NCBI RefSeq assembly: GCF_900172235.1
Contig: NZ_FWFQ01000010.1
Location: 1 to 64,000 of the forward strand
Direction: 5' to 3'
DNA from: Pseudoruegeria aquimaris
Lineage (GTDB): Bacteria; Pseudomonadota; Alphaproteobacteria; Rhodobacterales; Rhodobacteraceae
Length of the DNA stretch: 64,000 bases
The notes under the pieces are model-generated. The model saw only the letters and a program-made list of their open reading frames with translations, was not told the DNA's origin and ran no database searches. The number at the start of each line of letters is the position of its first letter. Within the stretch, counting starts at the first letter, position 1. Shown here piece after piece: positions 45,128 through 53,748 of the stretch. The position numbers and the translations under genes are program-made.

Positions 45128-45937
45128 GTGGCGCATATCATCGTTGTGGGCAACGAAAAGGGCGGGTCGGGCAAATCGACGACCTCCATGCACATCGCAA
45201 CCGCGCTCTGCCGGATGGGGCACTCCGTGGGGGTGCTGGATCTGGACCTGCGCCAGCGCAGCTTCGGAAGCTTCGTGGAAAACCGCCGCGCCTATTGCGC
45301 CAAGCACGGGCTCGATCTGGCCACGCCGGAATACGCCGATCTGCCCGAAGTGGACCGCGAAAGCCTCGCCCCCGGCGAAAACATCTACGATCACCGCCTC
45401 TCCGCCGCCGTGGCGGCGCTGGAGCCGGGCAGCGATTTCATCCTGATCGACTGCCCCGGCTCGCACACCCGCCTGAGCCAGGTGGCGCATTCGCTGGCCG
45501 ACACGCTGATCACCCCGATGAACGACAGCTTCATCGATTTCGATCTTCTGGCGAAGGTGGACCCGGATACCAACAAGATCCTCGGGCCGTCCGTCTACTC
45601 CGAGATGGTCTGGAACGCGCGCCAGCTGCGCGCGCAGGCCGGGCTGCCCCCGATCGACTGGATCGTGGTGCGCAACCGCCTCGCGGCGCAGCAGATGCAC
45701 AACAAGAAGAAGGTGGGCGAAGCGCTGGAGAACCTGTCCAAGCGCATCGGTTTCCGCGTGGCCGCCGGCTTCGGCGAGCGGGTGATCTTCCGCGAGCTGT
45801 TCCCGCGTGGCCTCACCCTGCTTGACCTGCGCGACATCGGCGTGCAACAGCTCAACATCTCCAATGTCGCCGCCCGGCAGGAGGTGCGCGACCTGATGAA
45901 AGAGTTGAACCTGCCCGGCGTGACCGTCGATTTCTGA
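45128..45937 (+). CDS. mipZ: Division-plane positioning ATPase MipZ
   Basis: ParA/MinD-like ATPase that forms a bipolar gradient from ParB and keeps FtsZ at mid-cell. The 269-residue protein has the deviant Walker A KGGSGKST at residues 11-18, LDLDLRQRSFGSF, LIDCPGSHTRLSQVAHSLAD and RNRLAAQQMHNKKKVGEAL, which closely match Caulobacter MipZ. The GTG start at 45128 is chosen (VAHIIVVGNEKGG); no better start upstream. The 178-base upstream region holds no gene. A hairpin terminator follows. Confidence 0.94.
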   Translation: MAHIIVVGNEKGGSGKSTTSMHIATALCRMGHSVGVLDLDLRQRSFGSFVENRRAYCAKHGLDLATPEYADLPEVDRESLAPGENIYDHRLSAAVAALEPGSDFILIDCPGSHTRLSQVAHSLADTLITPMNDSFIDFDLLAKVDPDTNKILGPSVYSEMVWNARQLRAQAGLPPIDWIVVRNRLAAQQMHNKKKVGEALENLSKRIGFRVAAGFGERVIFRELFPRGLTLLDLRDIGVQQLNISNVAARQEVRDLMKELNLPGVTVDF

Positions 45938-45980
45938 GACCCGTTTTTTCAGACCCCAAGTATTTTGAACTACCTCGTAG

Positions 45981-46017
45981 GAAGGGCTCGGCGTGTGTTG
46001 CCGGGCCCTTTCGCCTT
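45981..46017 (+). terminator. Terminator after mipZ
   Basis: Stem AAGGGCTCGGC/GCCGGGCCCTT (one mismatch) with a seven-base loop, followed by TCGCCTTTG. It lies about 45 bases past the mipZ stop and before the TPP riboswitch. Confidence 0.7.
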
Positions 46018-46084
46018 TGCACGCCCCCGCGACGGGCGCGAAATCCATTGATCCGCGCCCGCCGCCGCGCTATGTGAGGCGCAA

Positions 46085-46171
46085 CCGTTGGGGTGCCTTC
46101 GCAGGAAGGCTGAGAGGCGCGGTGCGCCAACCCATAGAACCTGATCCGGGCAATGCCGGCGGAGGGAACGG
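46085..46171 (+). promoter_or_regulatory. TPP riboswitch (thi box)
   Basis: A near-consensus thiamine pyrophosphate aptamer. P1 is CCGTT (46085-46089) with AACGG (46167-46171); inside are GGGGTGCC, the GCTGAGAGG pyrimidine-sensing segment, the AACCTGATCCGGGCAATGCCGG pyrophosphate half and GGAGGGAA. It lies 72 bases ahead of the thiD start and so governs the whole ten-gene operon, probably by hiding the ribosome site when TPP is abundant. Confidence 0.96.
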
Positions 46172-46242
46172 ACAGCGCGCAAGCCGCCCCCTTTCCATCC
46201 AACCGCAGGTGACGTCCGGGCAAGCTGAAAGGCGTGTGCGCA

Positions 46243-47052
46243 ATGACTCCGATCGCCCTCACCATCGCAGGCTCCGACAGCGGCGGCGGCGCCGGCATCC
46301 AGGCCGATCTGAAGGCCATGAGCGCACTCGGCGTCTACGGCGCCTCGGTGATCACCGCCGTCACCGCCCAGAACACCCGGGCCGTCACGGCCGTTCAGGG
46401 GATCGATCTCCCGGTGATCCGGGCCCAGATCGAGGCGGTGCTTTCGGATCTCGATGTGAAGGCCGTCAAGATCGGCATGCTGGCCACGCCCGAGATCATC
46501 GGGGTCGTGGCCGAGGGCCTGCAGGGCTTTGATGGCCCCATCGTGCTGGATCCGGTGATGGTGGCGAAATCGGGCGACAGCCTGTTGCAGGAGGATGCGG
46601 TGGCCGCGCTGATCGAACGGCTCCTGCCCATGGCCACCGTGCTCACGCCGAACCTGCCCGAAGCCGCCCGGCTCCTGGGCCAGCCGGAGGCCGAAGGCCG
46701 CGCCGCGATGACGGCGCAGGGCGAGGCGTTGCTGGCGCTCGGGGCGGGGGCCGTGCTGATGAAGGGCGGCCATGCGAAGGGCGCGGTCTGCGAGGATCTG
46801 CTGATCTCCCGCGATGCGCCGCCGCTGGTGCTTACCGCCCGGCGGGTGGAGACGCAGAACACCCACGGCACCGGCTGCACGCTGTCCTCCTCCATCGCCG
46901 CCGAACTGGCGAAGGGCGCGGATCTCTCCGCCGCCGTGGTGGCCGCCCACGGCTACCTTCAAGCCGCGATCGCCGCCGCCGACGATCTGAAGATCGGCGC
47001 CGGCCACGGCCCGGTGCACCACTTCCACGCCCAATGGCCCGCCCATGGCTGA
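46243..47052 (+). CDS. thiD: Hydroxymethylpyrimidine/phosphomethylpyrimidine kinase
   Basis: Phosphorylates HMP to HMP-PP for thiamine synthesis. The 269-residue ribokinase-fold protein has ALTIAGSDSGGGAGIQADLKA, DPVMVAKSGDSLL, NTHGTGCTLSS (anion hole) and TPNLPEA. The start ATG at 46243 is preferred; a GTG at 46234 would add three residues. It is first after the TPP riboswitch and overlaps thiO by eight bases. Confidence 0.95.
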   Translation: MTPIALTIAGSDSGGGAGIQADLKAMSALGVYGASVITAVTAQNTRAVTAVQGIDLPVIRAQIEAVLSDLDVKAVKIGMLATPEIIGVVAEGLQGFDGPIVLDPVMVAKSGDSLLQEDAVAALIERLLPMATVLTPNLPEAARLLGQPEAEGRAAMTAQGEALLALGAGAVLMKGGHAKGAVCEDLLISRDAPPLVLTARRVETQNTHGTGCTLSSSIAAELAKGADLSAAVVAAHGYLQAAIAAADDLKIGAGHGPVHHFHAQWPAHG

Positions 47053-48025
47053 GCTGCGGATCCTCGGCGCTGGCATTGCCGGGCTGTGCATGGCCACCGA
47101 ACTGGCGGCGCGCGGGATCGATTTCGCGCTGGTGGACAAGGAGCCAGCGCCCGGGCCCCATGCCTGCAGCTGGTGGGCCGGCGGGATGCTTGCCCCCTGG
47201 TGCGAGGGCGAAAGCGCCGAAGAACCGGTAGTGCGGCTCGGGGCGCAGTCCATCGGCTGGTGGCAGCAGCACACCGGGCTCGTGCAAGCACAAGGCTCGC
47301 TCGTGGTGGCGCTGGGGCGCGACCTGAAGGAGCTGGACCGTTTCGCCCGCCGCACGGAGAACTTCGAGCGGCTCGACGCCGCGCAGATCGACGCGTTGGA
47401 GCCCGATCTCGCCGGCCGCTTCCGTGCCGCGCTCTTCTTCCCCGAGGAAGCCCACCTCAGCCCGCGTGCCGCGCTCGAAACGCTGTCCGGGAACCTCGCC
47501 GCCAAGGGCATCGCGGTGCAGCCTCAAGCCGAGGCCGCCACGACGATCGACTGCCGGGGGCTTTCGGCGCGCGATGCGCTCGCCGATCTGCGCGGCGTGA
47601 AGGGCGAAATGCTGATCCTGCGCTGCCCCGACGTGCAGCTTTCGCGCCCCGTGCGGCTGCTGCACCCGCGCATCCCGCTTTACATCGTGCCGCGGGGTGA
47701 TGGCGTCTACATGCTCGGTGCGACGATGATCGAGGCCGGCGAGCGCAGCCGGATCACCGCGCGCTCGCTTCTGGAAATGCTGAGCGCGGCTTACGCGCTG
47801 CACCCGGCTTTCGGCGAGGCGGAGGTGCTGGAAATCGGCGTCGATGCGCGCCCGGCCTTCCCCGACAACCTGCCGCGCATCCGCCGCCGCGGCGATACGA
47901 TCTACGCAAACGGCCTGTACCGCCACGGCTTCCTGCTCGCGCCCGCGCTGGCAAGGATGGTGGCCGACATGCTTGAAACGGGCGCGCGCCCGGAGGTGAT
48001 GGATGAAGATTACGCTCAACGGTGA
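47045..48025 (+). CDS. thiO: Glycine oxidase ThiO
   Basis: A 326-residue FAD amine oxidase that makes dehydroglycine for the thiazole, using oxygen. LRILGAGIAGLCMATELAARG is the FAD-binding N-terminus; WWAGGMLAPWCEGES is the isoalloxazine region, and RPAFPDNLPRIRRRG and GLYRHGFLLAPALARM are the C-terminal substrate/flavin contacts. It replaces ThiH, consistent with aerobic growth. It overlaps the genes on both sides. Confidence 0.92.
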   Translation: MAELRILGAGIAGLCMATELAARGIDFALVDKEPAPGPHACSWWAGGMLAPWCEGESAEEPVVRLGAQSIGWWQQHTGLVQAQGSLVVALGRDLKELDRFARRTENFERLDAAQIDALEPDLAGRFRAALFFPEEAHLSPRAALETLSGNLAAKGIAVQPQAEAATTIDCRGLSARDALADLRGVKGEMLILRCPDVQLSRPVRLLHPRIPLYIVPRGDGVYMLGATMIEAGERSRITARSLLEMLSAAYALHPAFGEAEVLEIGVDARPAFPDNLPRIRRRGDTIYANGLYRHGFLLAPALARMVADMLETGARPEVMDEDYAQR

Positions 48026-48200
48026 AAGCCGCGAGACCGAGGCCAGAACACTGGCCGAGCTGCTGGCCGAAATCGGCCTTGCGGAGGCCAAGGTGGCCAC
48101 GGCCGTGAACGAGGCCTTCGTGGCCGCACCCGCCCGCGCCACCCACGCTCTGGAAGCCGGGGACCGCATCGAAGTGCTCGCCCCGATGCAGGGGGGCTGA
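48003..48200 (+). CDS. thiS: Sulfur carrier protein ThiS
   Basis: A 65-residue ubiquitin-like carrier ending in the required Gly-Gly (VLAPMQGG), which is adenylated and thiocarboxylated to give sulfur to ThiG. ITLNGESRETEARTLAELLAE and GDRIEVLAP are typical. Its start lies within the thiO 3' end. Confidence 0.94.
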   Translation: MKITLNGESRETEARTLAELLAEIGLAEAKVATAVNEAFVAAPARATHALEAGDRIEVLAPMQGG

Positions 48201-48203
48201 GCG

Positions 48204-48977
48204 ATGCGCAGCTTCTATGGAACCACGCTCGCCAACCCGCTGATGCTGGGCACGGCGCAATATCCCTCGCCGGCCATCCTGGCGGAAGCCTTCCGCCGCT
48301 CCGGCGCGGGCGTGGCCACCGTCTCGCTGCGGCGCGAGAGCGGGGCCGATCGCGCGGGGCAGGATTTCTGGGCGATGATCGCCGATCTGGGTGTGCCGGT
48401 GCTGCCCAACACCGCCGGCTGCCACTCGGTGAAGGAAGCCGTGACGACCGCCCACATGGCGCGGGAGGTCTTTGATACCCCGTGGATCAAACTGGAGGTG
48501 ATCGGGCACACCGATACGCTGCAGCCTGACGTCTTCGCGCTGGTCGAGGCCGCGCGGGTGCTGAGCGAGGACGGCTTCCAGGTCTTCCCCTACACCACCG
48601 AGGATCTGGTGGTGGCCGAGAAGCTGCTGCACGCGGGCTGCGAGGTGCTGATGCCCTGGGGGGCGCCCATCGGCTCGGGGCTCGGGCTTGCCAATGAATA
48701 CGCGCTGCGCTCCATGCGCGCGCATTTTCCCGATGTGCCCTTGGTGGTGGATGCCGGGATCGGCCTGCCCTCGCATGCCGCCCGCGCGATGGAGCTGGGC
48801 TTTGACGCCGTGCTCCTGAACACTGCCGTCGCCAAGGCCGGCGATCCGGCGATGATGGCCGAGGCGTTTTCCCGCGCCGTGCTGGCCGGGCAGGCCGCCT
48901 ACGCAGCCGACCCGATCGAACCGCGCGACATGGCCGCGCCCTCCACCCCCGTGATCGGAAAGGCCTTCCTCGAATGA
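48204..48977 (+). CDS. thiG: Thiazole synthase ThiG
   Basis: Makes the thiazole ring from DXP, dehydroglycine and ThiS-thiocarboxylate. The 257-residue TIM barrel has [11 protein letters not shown], the catalytic Lys96 in [10 protein letters not shown], the phosphate loop [14 protein letters not shown] and [19 protein letters not shown]. It is three bases from thiS and overlaps thiE. Confidence 0.96.
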   Translation: MRSFYGTTLANPLMLGTAQYPSPAILAEAFRRSGAGVATVSLRRESGADRAGQDFWAMIADLGVPVLPNTAGCHSVKEAVTTAHMAREVFDTPWIKLEVIGHTDTLQPDVFALVEAARVLSEDGFQVFPYTTEDLVVAEKLLHAGCEVLMPWGAPIGSGLGLANEYALRSMRAHFPDVPLVVDAGIGLPSHAARAMELGFDAVLLNTAVAKAGDPAMMAEAFSRAVLAGQAAYAADPIEPRDMAAPSTPVIGKAFLE

Positions 48978-49570
48978 CGCTGCCCCGCTTCTACCCGATC
49001 TTCGACTCCACCGAATGGCTGCTGCGCGCCCTACCCCTCGGGGTGAAGCTCGTGCAGTTGCGGATCAAGGATCAGATGCCCGCCTACGTGCGCGCCGAGA
49101 TCCGCGCGGCCAAGGGGCTCTGCGGCGAGCATGGCGCCACGCTGGTGGTGAACGATTACTGGCAGATGGCCATCGAGGAGGGCTGCGATTTCCTCCATCT
49201 CGGGCAGGAGGATCTGGACACCGCCGACCTCAAGGCGATCAAGGCGGCAGGTATCCGGCTGGGCATTTCCACCCACGACGAGGCGGAACTGGAGCGCGCG
49301 CTGGCGCTTGACCCCGATTACATCGCGCTCGGCCCCGTCTACCCGACGATCCTGAAGAAGATGAAATGGCACGAGCAGGGGTTGCCCCGCGTCACCGAAT
49401 GGAAGAAGCGCATCGGCAGCATTCCCCTCGTCGCCATCGGCGGCATGAGCGTGGAACGCGCGCCCGGCGTGTTCGAAGCGGGGGCCGATGTGGTCTCCGC
49501 CGTCACCGACATCACCCTGAACGATGATCCCGAGGCGCGCATCCGCGCCTGGCTGGAGGCCTGCGGATGA
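48974..49570 (+). CDS. thiE: Thiamine phosphate synthase ThiE
   Basis: Joins HMP-PP with thiazole phosphate to give thiamine phosphate. The 198-residue barrel has [33 protein letters not shown] (the NDxx... motif), [25 protein letters not shown] and [20 protein letters not shown]. It overlaps thiG and the next gene with ATGA-type junctions. Confidence 0.95.
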   Translation: MTLPRFYPIFDSTEWLLRALPLGVKLVQLRIKDQMPAYVRAEIRAAKGLCGEHGATLVVNDYWQMAIEEGCDFLHLGQEDLDTADLKAIKAAGIRLGISTHDEAELERALALDPDYIALGPVYPTILKKMKWHEQGLPRVTEWKKRIGSIPLVAIGGMSVERAPGVFEAGADVVSAVTDITLNDDPEARIRAWLEACG

Positions 49571-50541
49571 GCCGCTACGCCCGCCAGATGATCCTGCCCG
49601 AGGTCGGGCCCGAGGGGCAGCAGCGCCTGTCCGGGGCCCATGCCCTCGTGGTGGGCGCGGGCGGGCTCGGCGCGGCGGCGCTGCCCTACCTCGTGGGGGC
49701 GGGGCTGGGCCATATCACGCTGGTGGATCCGGACAGGGTGGACGCGAGCAACCTGCACCGGCAGGTGCTCTTCACCGAGGCCGACGTGGGCCGCTCCAAG
49801 GCCCGCGCCGCCACCGCCCGGCTGGAGGCGCTCAACGGCGAGGTGACGGTGGAGCCGGTGTTCGCCGCGCTCACGCCCGACAACGTGGACGGGCTGATCC
49901 ACGGCTGCGACGTGGTGCTCGATTGCGCCGACACCTTCGCAGCCAGCTACACGCTGTCCGATGCCTGCGTGGCCGCCGGCATCCCGCTGTTCACGGCCTC
50001 GGTTCTGGGCACGGAAGGCTACGCGGCGGGCTGCTGCGGCGGCGCGCCTTCCTTGCGCGCCATCTTCCCCGACCTGCCCGCCGTAGCGGGAAGCTGCGCC
50101 ACCAATGGCGTGCTCGGCCCCGTCGTGGGCACGCTCGGCACGTTGCAGGCGCAGATGGCGCTCAACCACCTCCTGGGCCTTGGCAAACCGCTCGGCCAGA
50201 TGCTGCGCTACGATGCCGTCGCCTTGCGCACCGCCACATTCCGCTTCGACGACGCACCGGAGCCCGCGGACGGCCAGTTCCCCTTCATCAGCCACCGCGA
50301 CATCGCGGCGGAGGATTTCGTGGTGGAGCTGCGCGGCGCCGATGAGGCTCCCTGCGTCACGCCCAACGCGCGGCGCATGCGCCCCGAGGATTTCATCGCC
50401 CCCACCGTGCTGCCCGGCGAAGGCCAGCGCGCGGTGATGGTCTGCCGCACCGGCCTGCGCTCCTGGCGCGCGGGCAAGGCGCTCAACGAACACTGGAGCG
50501 GCGAGATTGCCCTCGTCGCGATGGGAGACACCGCCACATGA
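49567..50541 (+). CDS. thiF: ThiF/MoeB family adenylyltransferase with truncated rhodanese tail
   Basis: A 324-residue E1-like protein that should adenylate the ThiS terminus. The N-terminal 240 residues have ATP motifs VVGAGGLGAAALPYL and VDPDRVDASNLHRQVLF, LDCADTFAASY and SCATNGVLGPVVG. The two CxxC zinc pairs of MoeB/ThiF are not visible (the first would be near GCCGGAPSLRAIF, the second is absent). Residues 240-324 resemble a shortened rhodanese domain, with active-site loop VCRTGLRSWRAG. Such MoeB-rhodanese layouts move sulfur to the carrier. Context supports thiamine rather than molybdopterin. Confidence 0.85.
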   Translation: MSRYARQMILPEVGPEGQQRLSGAHALVVGAGGLGAAALPYLVGAGLGHITLVDPDRVDASNLHRQVLFTEADVGRSKARAATARLEALNGEVTVEPVFAALTPDNVDGLIHGCDVVLDCADTFAASYTLSDACVAAGIPLFTASVLGTEGYAAGCCGGAPSLRAIFPDLPAVAGSCATNGVLGPVVGTLGTLQAQMALNHLLGLGKPLGQMLRYDAVALRTATFRFDDAPEPADGQFPFISHRDIAAEDFVVELRGADEAPCVTPNARRMRPEDFIAPTVLPGEGQRAVMVCRTGLRSWRAGKALNEHWSGEIALVAMGDTAT

Positions 50542-50552
50542 AAGGACATTCC

Positions 50553-51488
50553 ATGAAGAAGGCACTCACCCTTGCCGCCATGCTGCTGGCCACCCCGGCC
50601 ATGGCGCAAGACAAGATGACCCTGATCCTCGACTGGTTCATCAACCCCGACCACGGGCCGATCATCATCGCCCAGGAGAAAGGCTATTTCGCCGAGCAGG
50701 GCCTTGAGGTCGAGGTGATCCCGCCCGCCGATCCCTCCGATCCGCCCAAGCTCGTGGCCGCAGGCAAGGCCGATCTGGCCGTCTCCTACCAGCCGCAGCT
50801 GCACCTGCAGATCCACGAGGGCCTGCCGCTCACCCGCGTCGGTACGCTCGTCGCCACGCCGCTGAACTGCCTGCTGGTGCTTGAGGACGGCCCGATCAAA
50901 TCCATCGCCGATCTGAAGGGCGGCAAGGTCGGCTTCTCGGTGGCCGGCGTGGAAGAGGCCGTGCTGGGCGCGATCCTCAAGCCCAACGGGCTGACGATGG
51001 AGGACATCGAACTGGTGAACGTGAACTGGTCGCTCTCGCCTTCGCTGATGAGCGGACAGGTGGATGCCGTGATCGGCGCCTTCCGCAACTTCGAACTGAA
51101 CCAGATGGAGATCGAAGGCGTGGACGGGCGCTGCTTCTACATCGAGGAAGAGGGCCTGCCGACCTATGACGAGCTGATCTACGTGGCCAACACCGAGAGC
51201 CTCGACACCGACAAGATCGCCCGTTTCCTCGCCGCCACCGAAAAGGCCACGCAGTTCATCGTGAACCACCCGGAAGAAAGCTGGGAAATCTTCGCAGGCA
51301 CCTCCAAGGAGCTGCAGGACGAGCTGAACGCGAAGGCCTGGGTAGATACCCTGCCCCGCTTCGCCCTGCGCCCGGCCGCCTTCGACGCCGGCCGCTACGC
51401 CGCCTTCGAGACCTTCCTCCACGAGTTCGGCCTCGTGCCGTCGGTGAACCCGGTCTCCGCCATCGCGATCGACGTGACGGCGCAATGA
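50553..51488 (+). CDS. thiY: ABC transporter substrate-binding protein, ThiY/THI5-type pyrimidine binding
   Basis: A 311-residue exported protein with signal peptide MKKALTLAAMLLATPAMA. It belongs to the NMT1/THI5-like fold: LDWFINPDHGPIIIAQEKGYF at the start, PPADPSDPPKLVAAGKADLAV and SYQPQLHLQ. ThiY binds formylaminopyrimidine or related HMP precursors. The ATG at 50553 has an AAAGGA site; ATG 50538 overlaps the previous stop but would place charged residues ahead of the signal. It is followed by tenA, ATPase and permease genes. Confidence 0.9.
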   Translation: MKKALTLAAMLLATPAMAQDKMTLILDWFINPDHGPIIIAQEKGYFAEQGLEVEVIPPADPSDPPKLVAAGKADLAVSYQPQLHLQIHEGLPLTRVGTLVATPLNCLLVLEDGPIKSIADLKGGKVGFSVAGVEEAVLGAILKPNGLTMEDIELVNVNWSLSPSLMSGQVDAVIGAFRNFELNQMEIEGVDGRCFYIEEEGLPTYDELIYVANTESLDTDKIARFLAATEKATQFIVNHPEESWEIFAGTSKELQDELNAKAWVDTLPRFALRPAAFDAGRYAAFETFLHEFGLVPSVNPVSAIAIDVTAQ

Positions 51489-52162
51489 GCGACTACGGCA
51501 AGGCCTTCGCGCTCTGGCGCGCGGATTGCCCGGAGGCGTGGCGGGCGTATACCCGCCATGCTTTCGTCGAAGGCATGAAGGACGGCAGCCTGCCCGAGGC
51601 CGCTTTCCTGCATTACCTGCGGCAGGATTACGTCTTCCTCGTGCATTTCTCCCGCGCCTGGGCGCTGGCCGTCACCAAGGCCGAGACGCTTTCGGAAATG
51701 AAGGCGGCGGCGGCCACGGTGAACGGGCTGGTGAACCACGAGATGCAGCTGCACGTCGAAACCTGCGCCAAGGCCGGGATCGGCGAGGCGGAGCTATTCG
51801 CCACCGAGGAGGCCACCGCCAACCTTGCCTATACGCGCTACGTTCTGGAGGCGGGCTACTCGGGCGATTTCCTCGATCTCATGGCCGCCCTCGCGCCTTG
51901 CGTGATGGGCTACGGCGAGATCGGCGCGCGGCTGGGCACCGAGGCCACGAGCGATGCCTATGCCGAATGGATCGGCACCTATGCGGGAGACGAGTATCAG
52001 CAGATCTGCCGCGACGTTGGCGCGCTGATCGACGGCGCGCTGGTGCACCGGCTCGGCGCAGACTACACCCTTTCGCCCCGGTGGGCGCGGCTCTCGCAGC
52101 GCTTCGCCACGGCCACGCGGCTGGAAGTGGATTTCTGGCAGATGGGCCTCACCCCCGCATGA
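51485..52162 (+). CDS. tenA: Aminopyrimidine aminohydrolase / thiaminase II
   Basis: A 225-residue helical TenA. The nucleophile is Cys139 in LAPCVMGYGEIG, and the C-terminal glutamate is near EVDFWQMGL. TenA turns aminomethyl-pyrimidine, a product of base-degraded thiamine, into HMP, so it fits salvage of pyrimidine brought in by the neighbouring transporter. It overlaps the genes on both sides. Confidence 0.93.
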   Translation: MSDYGKAFALWRADCPEAWRAYTRHAFVEGMKDGSLPEAAFLHYLRQDYVFLVHFSRAWALAVTKAETLSEMKAAAATVNGLVNHEMQLHVETCAKAGIGEAELFATEEATANLAYTRYVLEAGYSGDFLDLMAALAPCVMGYGEIGARLGTEATSDAYAEWIGTYAGDEYQQICRDVGALIDGALVHRLGADYTLSPRWARLSQRFATATRLEVDFWQMGLTPA

Positions 52163-52890
52163 GCCCGGCCCCCGGCATAGGCTTTTCCGGCGCGGCCTCG
52201 GTGGAGGGCACCGCGCTCTTCTCCGGGCTGACGCTCGCAATGGCGCCGGGGCGCTGGACCTGCCTTCTGGGGGCCTCCGGCGTCGGGAAAACCACGGTGC
52301 TGCGCCTGATCGCCGGGCTGGCGGCGCATGTGGATTTCGAAGGCTCGATCACCGCCACCGACGGGCAGCCGCTTCAGGATCGCATCGCCTACATGGCGCA
52401 GAGCGATCTGCTGCTGCCCTGGCTTTCCCTGCCCGAGAACGTCGCCATCGGCGCGCGGCTGAGGGGCGGCCGGCCCGATCTGGCCCGCGCGCGGGATCTG
52501 CTGGCCCGCGTGGGCCTCGGCGATCACCTCGACAAACGCCCCGCCGCGCTTTCGGGCGGGCAGCGCCAGCGCGTGGCGCTCGCGCGCACGCTGATGGAGG
52601 ATCGACCCGTGATCCTGCTGGACGAGCCCTTTTCCGCGCTCGATGCCCGCACCCGCGCGGACATGCAGGATCTGGCCGCCACGCAGCTTGCGGGGCGCAC
52701 GGTTCTGCTCGTCACCCACGATCCCGGCGAGGCCGCCCGCCTGGGCGAGGCGATCCACGTGATGGCGCCCGGCAGCGCCCGCAGCTTCGACGTGCCCCCC
52801 GTCCCCGTCCCGCGCCCGGTGGATCACCCCGACACGCTGGCCCTTCAGGGCCGGCTGCACGCCTTCCTGCGCAAAGGGGCTCCGGCATGA
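52159..52890 (+). CDS. thiZ: ABC transporter ATP-binding protein (ThiZ-like)
   Basis: A 243-residue ATPase. Walker A is GASGVGKTT, the signature is [14 protein letters not shown], Walker B is RPVILLDEPFSALDA and the H-loop is VTHDPGEA. The start at 52159 overlaps tenA. Sequence resembles the taurine/nitrate-type ATPases that power ThiXYZ. Confidence 0.9.
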   Translation: MSPAPGIGFSGAASVEGTALFSGLTLAMAPGRWTCLLGASGVGKTTVLRLIAGLAAHVDFEGSITATDGQPLQDRIAYMAQSDLLLPWLSLPENVAIGARLRGGRPDLARARDLLARVGLGDHLDKRPAALSGGQRQRVALARTLMEDRPVILLDEPFSALDARTRADMQDLAATQLAGRTVLLVTHDPGEAARLGEAIHVMAPGSARSFDVPPVPVPRPVDHPDTLALQGRLHAFLRKGAPA

Positions 52891-53627
52891 GGTTGCGCCA
52901 CGCCCTCGCCTCCTTCGCGCTGCTGATCGCCGTCTGGCAGGCCGTCGTCTGGCTCGCCGGGCTGCCCCATTTCATCCTGCCCTCGCCGCTGCGCGTCTTC
53001 ACCGAACTGTGGGACAGCCGCGCCCTGATCGGGGAGCACGCGCTGGTGACGCTGGGCGAAGTGCTGCTGGGCATGGCCATCGGAACAGTGCTGGGCATCG
53101 CCACCGCACTGCACCTCGCCCTTTCGCCCCGTGCGCGCCAGCTCCTGGGGCCGATCCTCGTGTTTTCGCAGGCGATCCCCGTCTTCGCGCTGGCCCCGGT
53201 GCTCACGCTCTGGCTCGGCTACGGGCTCTGGAGCAAGATCGCCATGGCGGTGCTGATCATCTACTTCCCCGTCACCTCCTCCTTCCTCGACGGGCTTCTG
53301 AACACGCCGCAGGGCTATCTCGATCTCGCCCGCGCCATGCAGGCGCGGCCCGGCCAGGTGCTTCTGCGCATCCGCATTCCGGCCGCGCTGCCCAACCTCG
53401 GCACCGGGCTGAAACTCGCCGCCGTCTACGCCCCCATCGGCGCGGTGATCGGCGAATGGGTCGGCGCTTCGCGCGGGCTGGGCTACCTGATGCTGCTGGC
53501 CAACGGCCGCGCCAAGACGGACCTGATGTTCGCCGCGGTGCTGGCGCTCTGCGCCATGTCGGTGGTGCTCTACCTGCTGTTCGACGCGCTTTCCCGGCAC
53601 CTCGCCGCGCGCGCCACCGGCGGCTGA
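52887..53627 (+). CDS. thiX: ABC transporter permease (ThiX-like)
   Basis: A 246-residue integral membrane protein of the BPD-type inner-membrane family with about six helices. The ATPase-contact loop is RAMQARPGQVLLRIRIPAALPNLGTGLK, shown here only by its ends ARAMQ and PNLGTGLK, and GAVIGEWVGASRGLGYLML is typical of the SsuC/TauC branch. It closes the thi operon. The binding protein is the ThiY-type gene upstream. Confidence 0.88.
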   Translation: MRLRHALASFALLIAVWQAVVWLAGLPHFILPSPLRVFTELWDSRALIGEHALVTLGEVLLGMAIGTVLGIATALHLALSPRARQLLGPILVFSQAIPVFALAPVLTLWLGYGLWSKIAMAVLIIYFPVTSSFLDGLLNTPQGYLDLARAMQARPGQVLLRIRIPAALPNLGTGLKLAAVYAPIGAVIGEWVGASRGLGYLMLLANGRAKTDLMFAAVLALCAMSVVLYLLFDALSRHLAARATGG

Positions 53628-53644
53628 CCTCCGCCGACCGACTC

Positions 53645-53660
53645 CAAACTTTACGTAAAG
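53645..53660. promoter_or_regulatory. Perfect 16-base palindrome upstream of the LacI gene
   Basis: AACTTTACGTAAAGTT, a perfect dyad with a central CG, about 90 bases upstream of the LacI start. The central CG and A/T-rich arms fit LacI-family operators, so autoregulation is likely. An identical copy is not seen ahead of smoE. Confidence 0.6.
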
Positions 53661-53748
53661 TTATTGATTTTTTCCCCGCGATAAGAAACGCTGGAGGCGT
53701 CAGAAGAGGATCGCCCGCGCCAAGGCCGCGCGGCCGAAGCGGGGAAAC

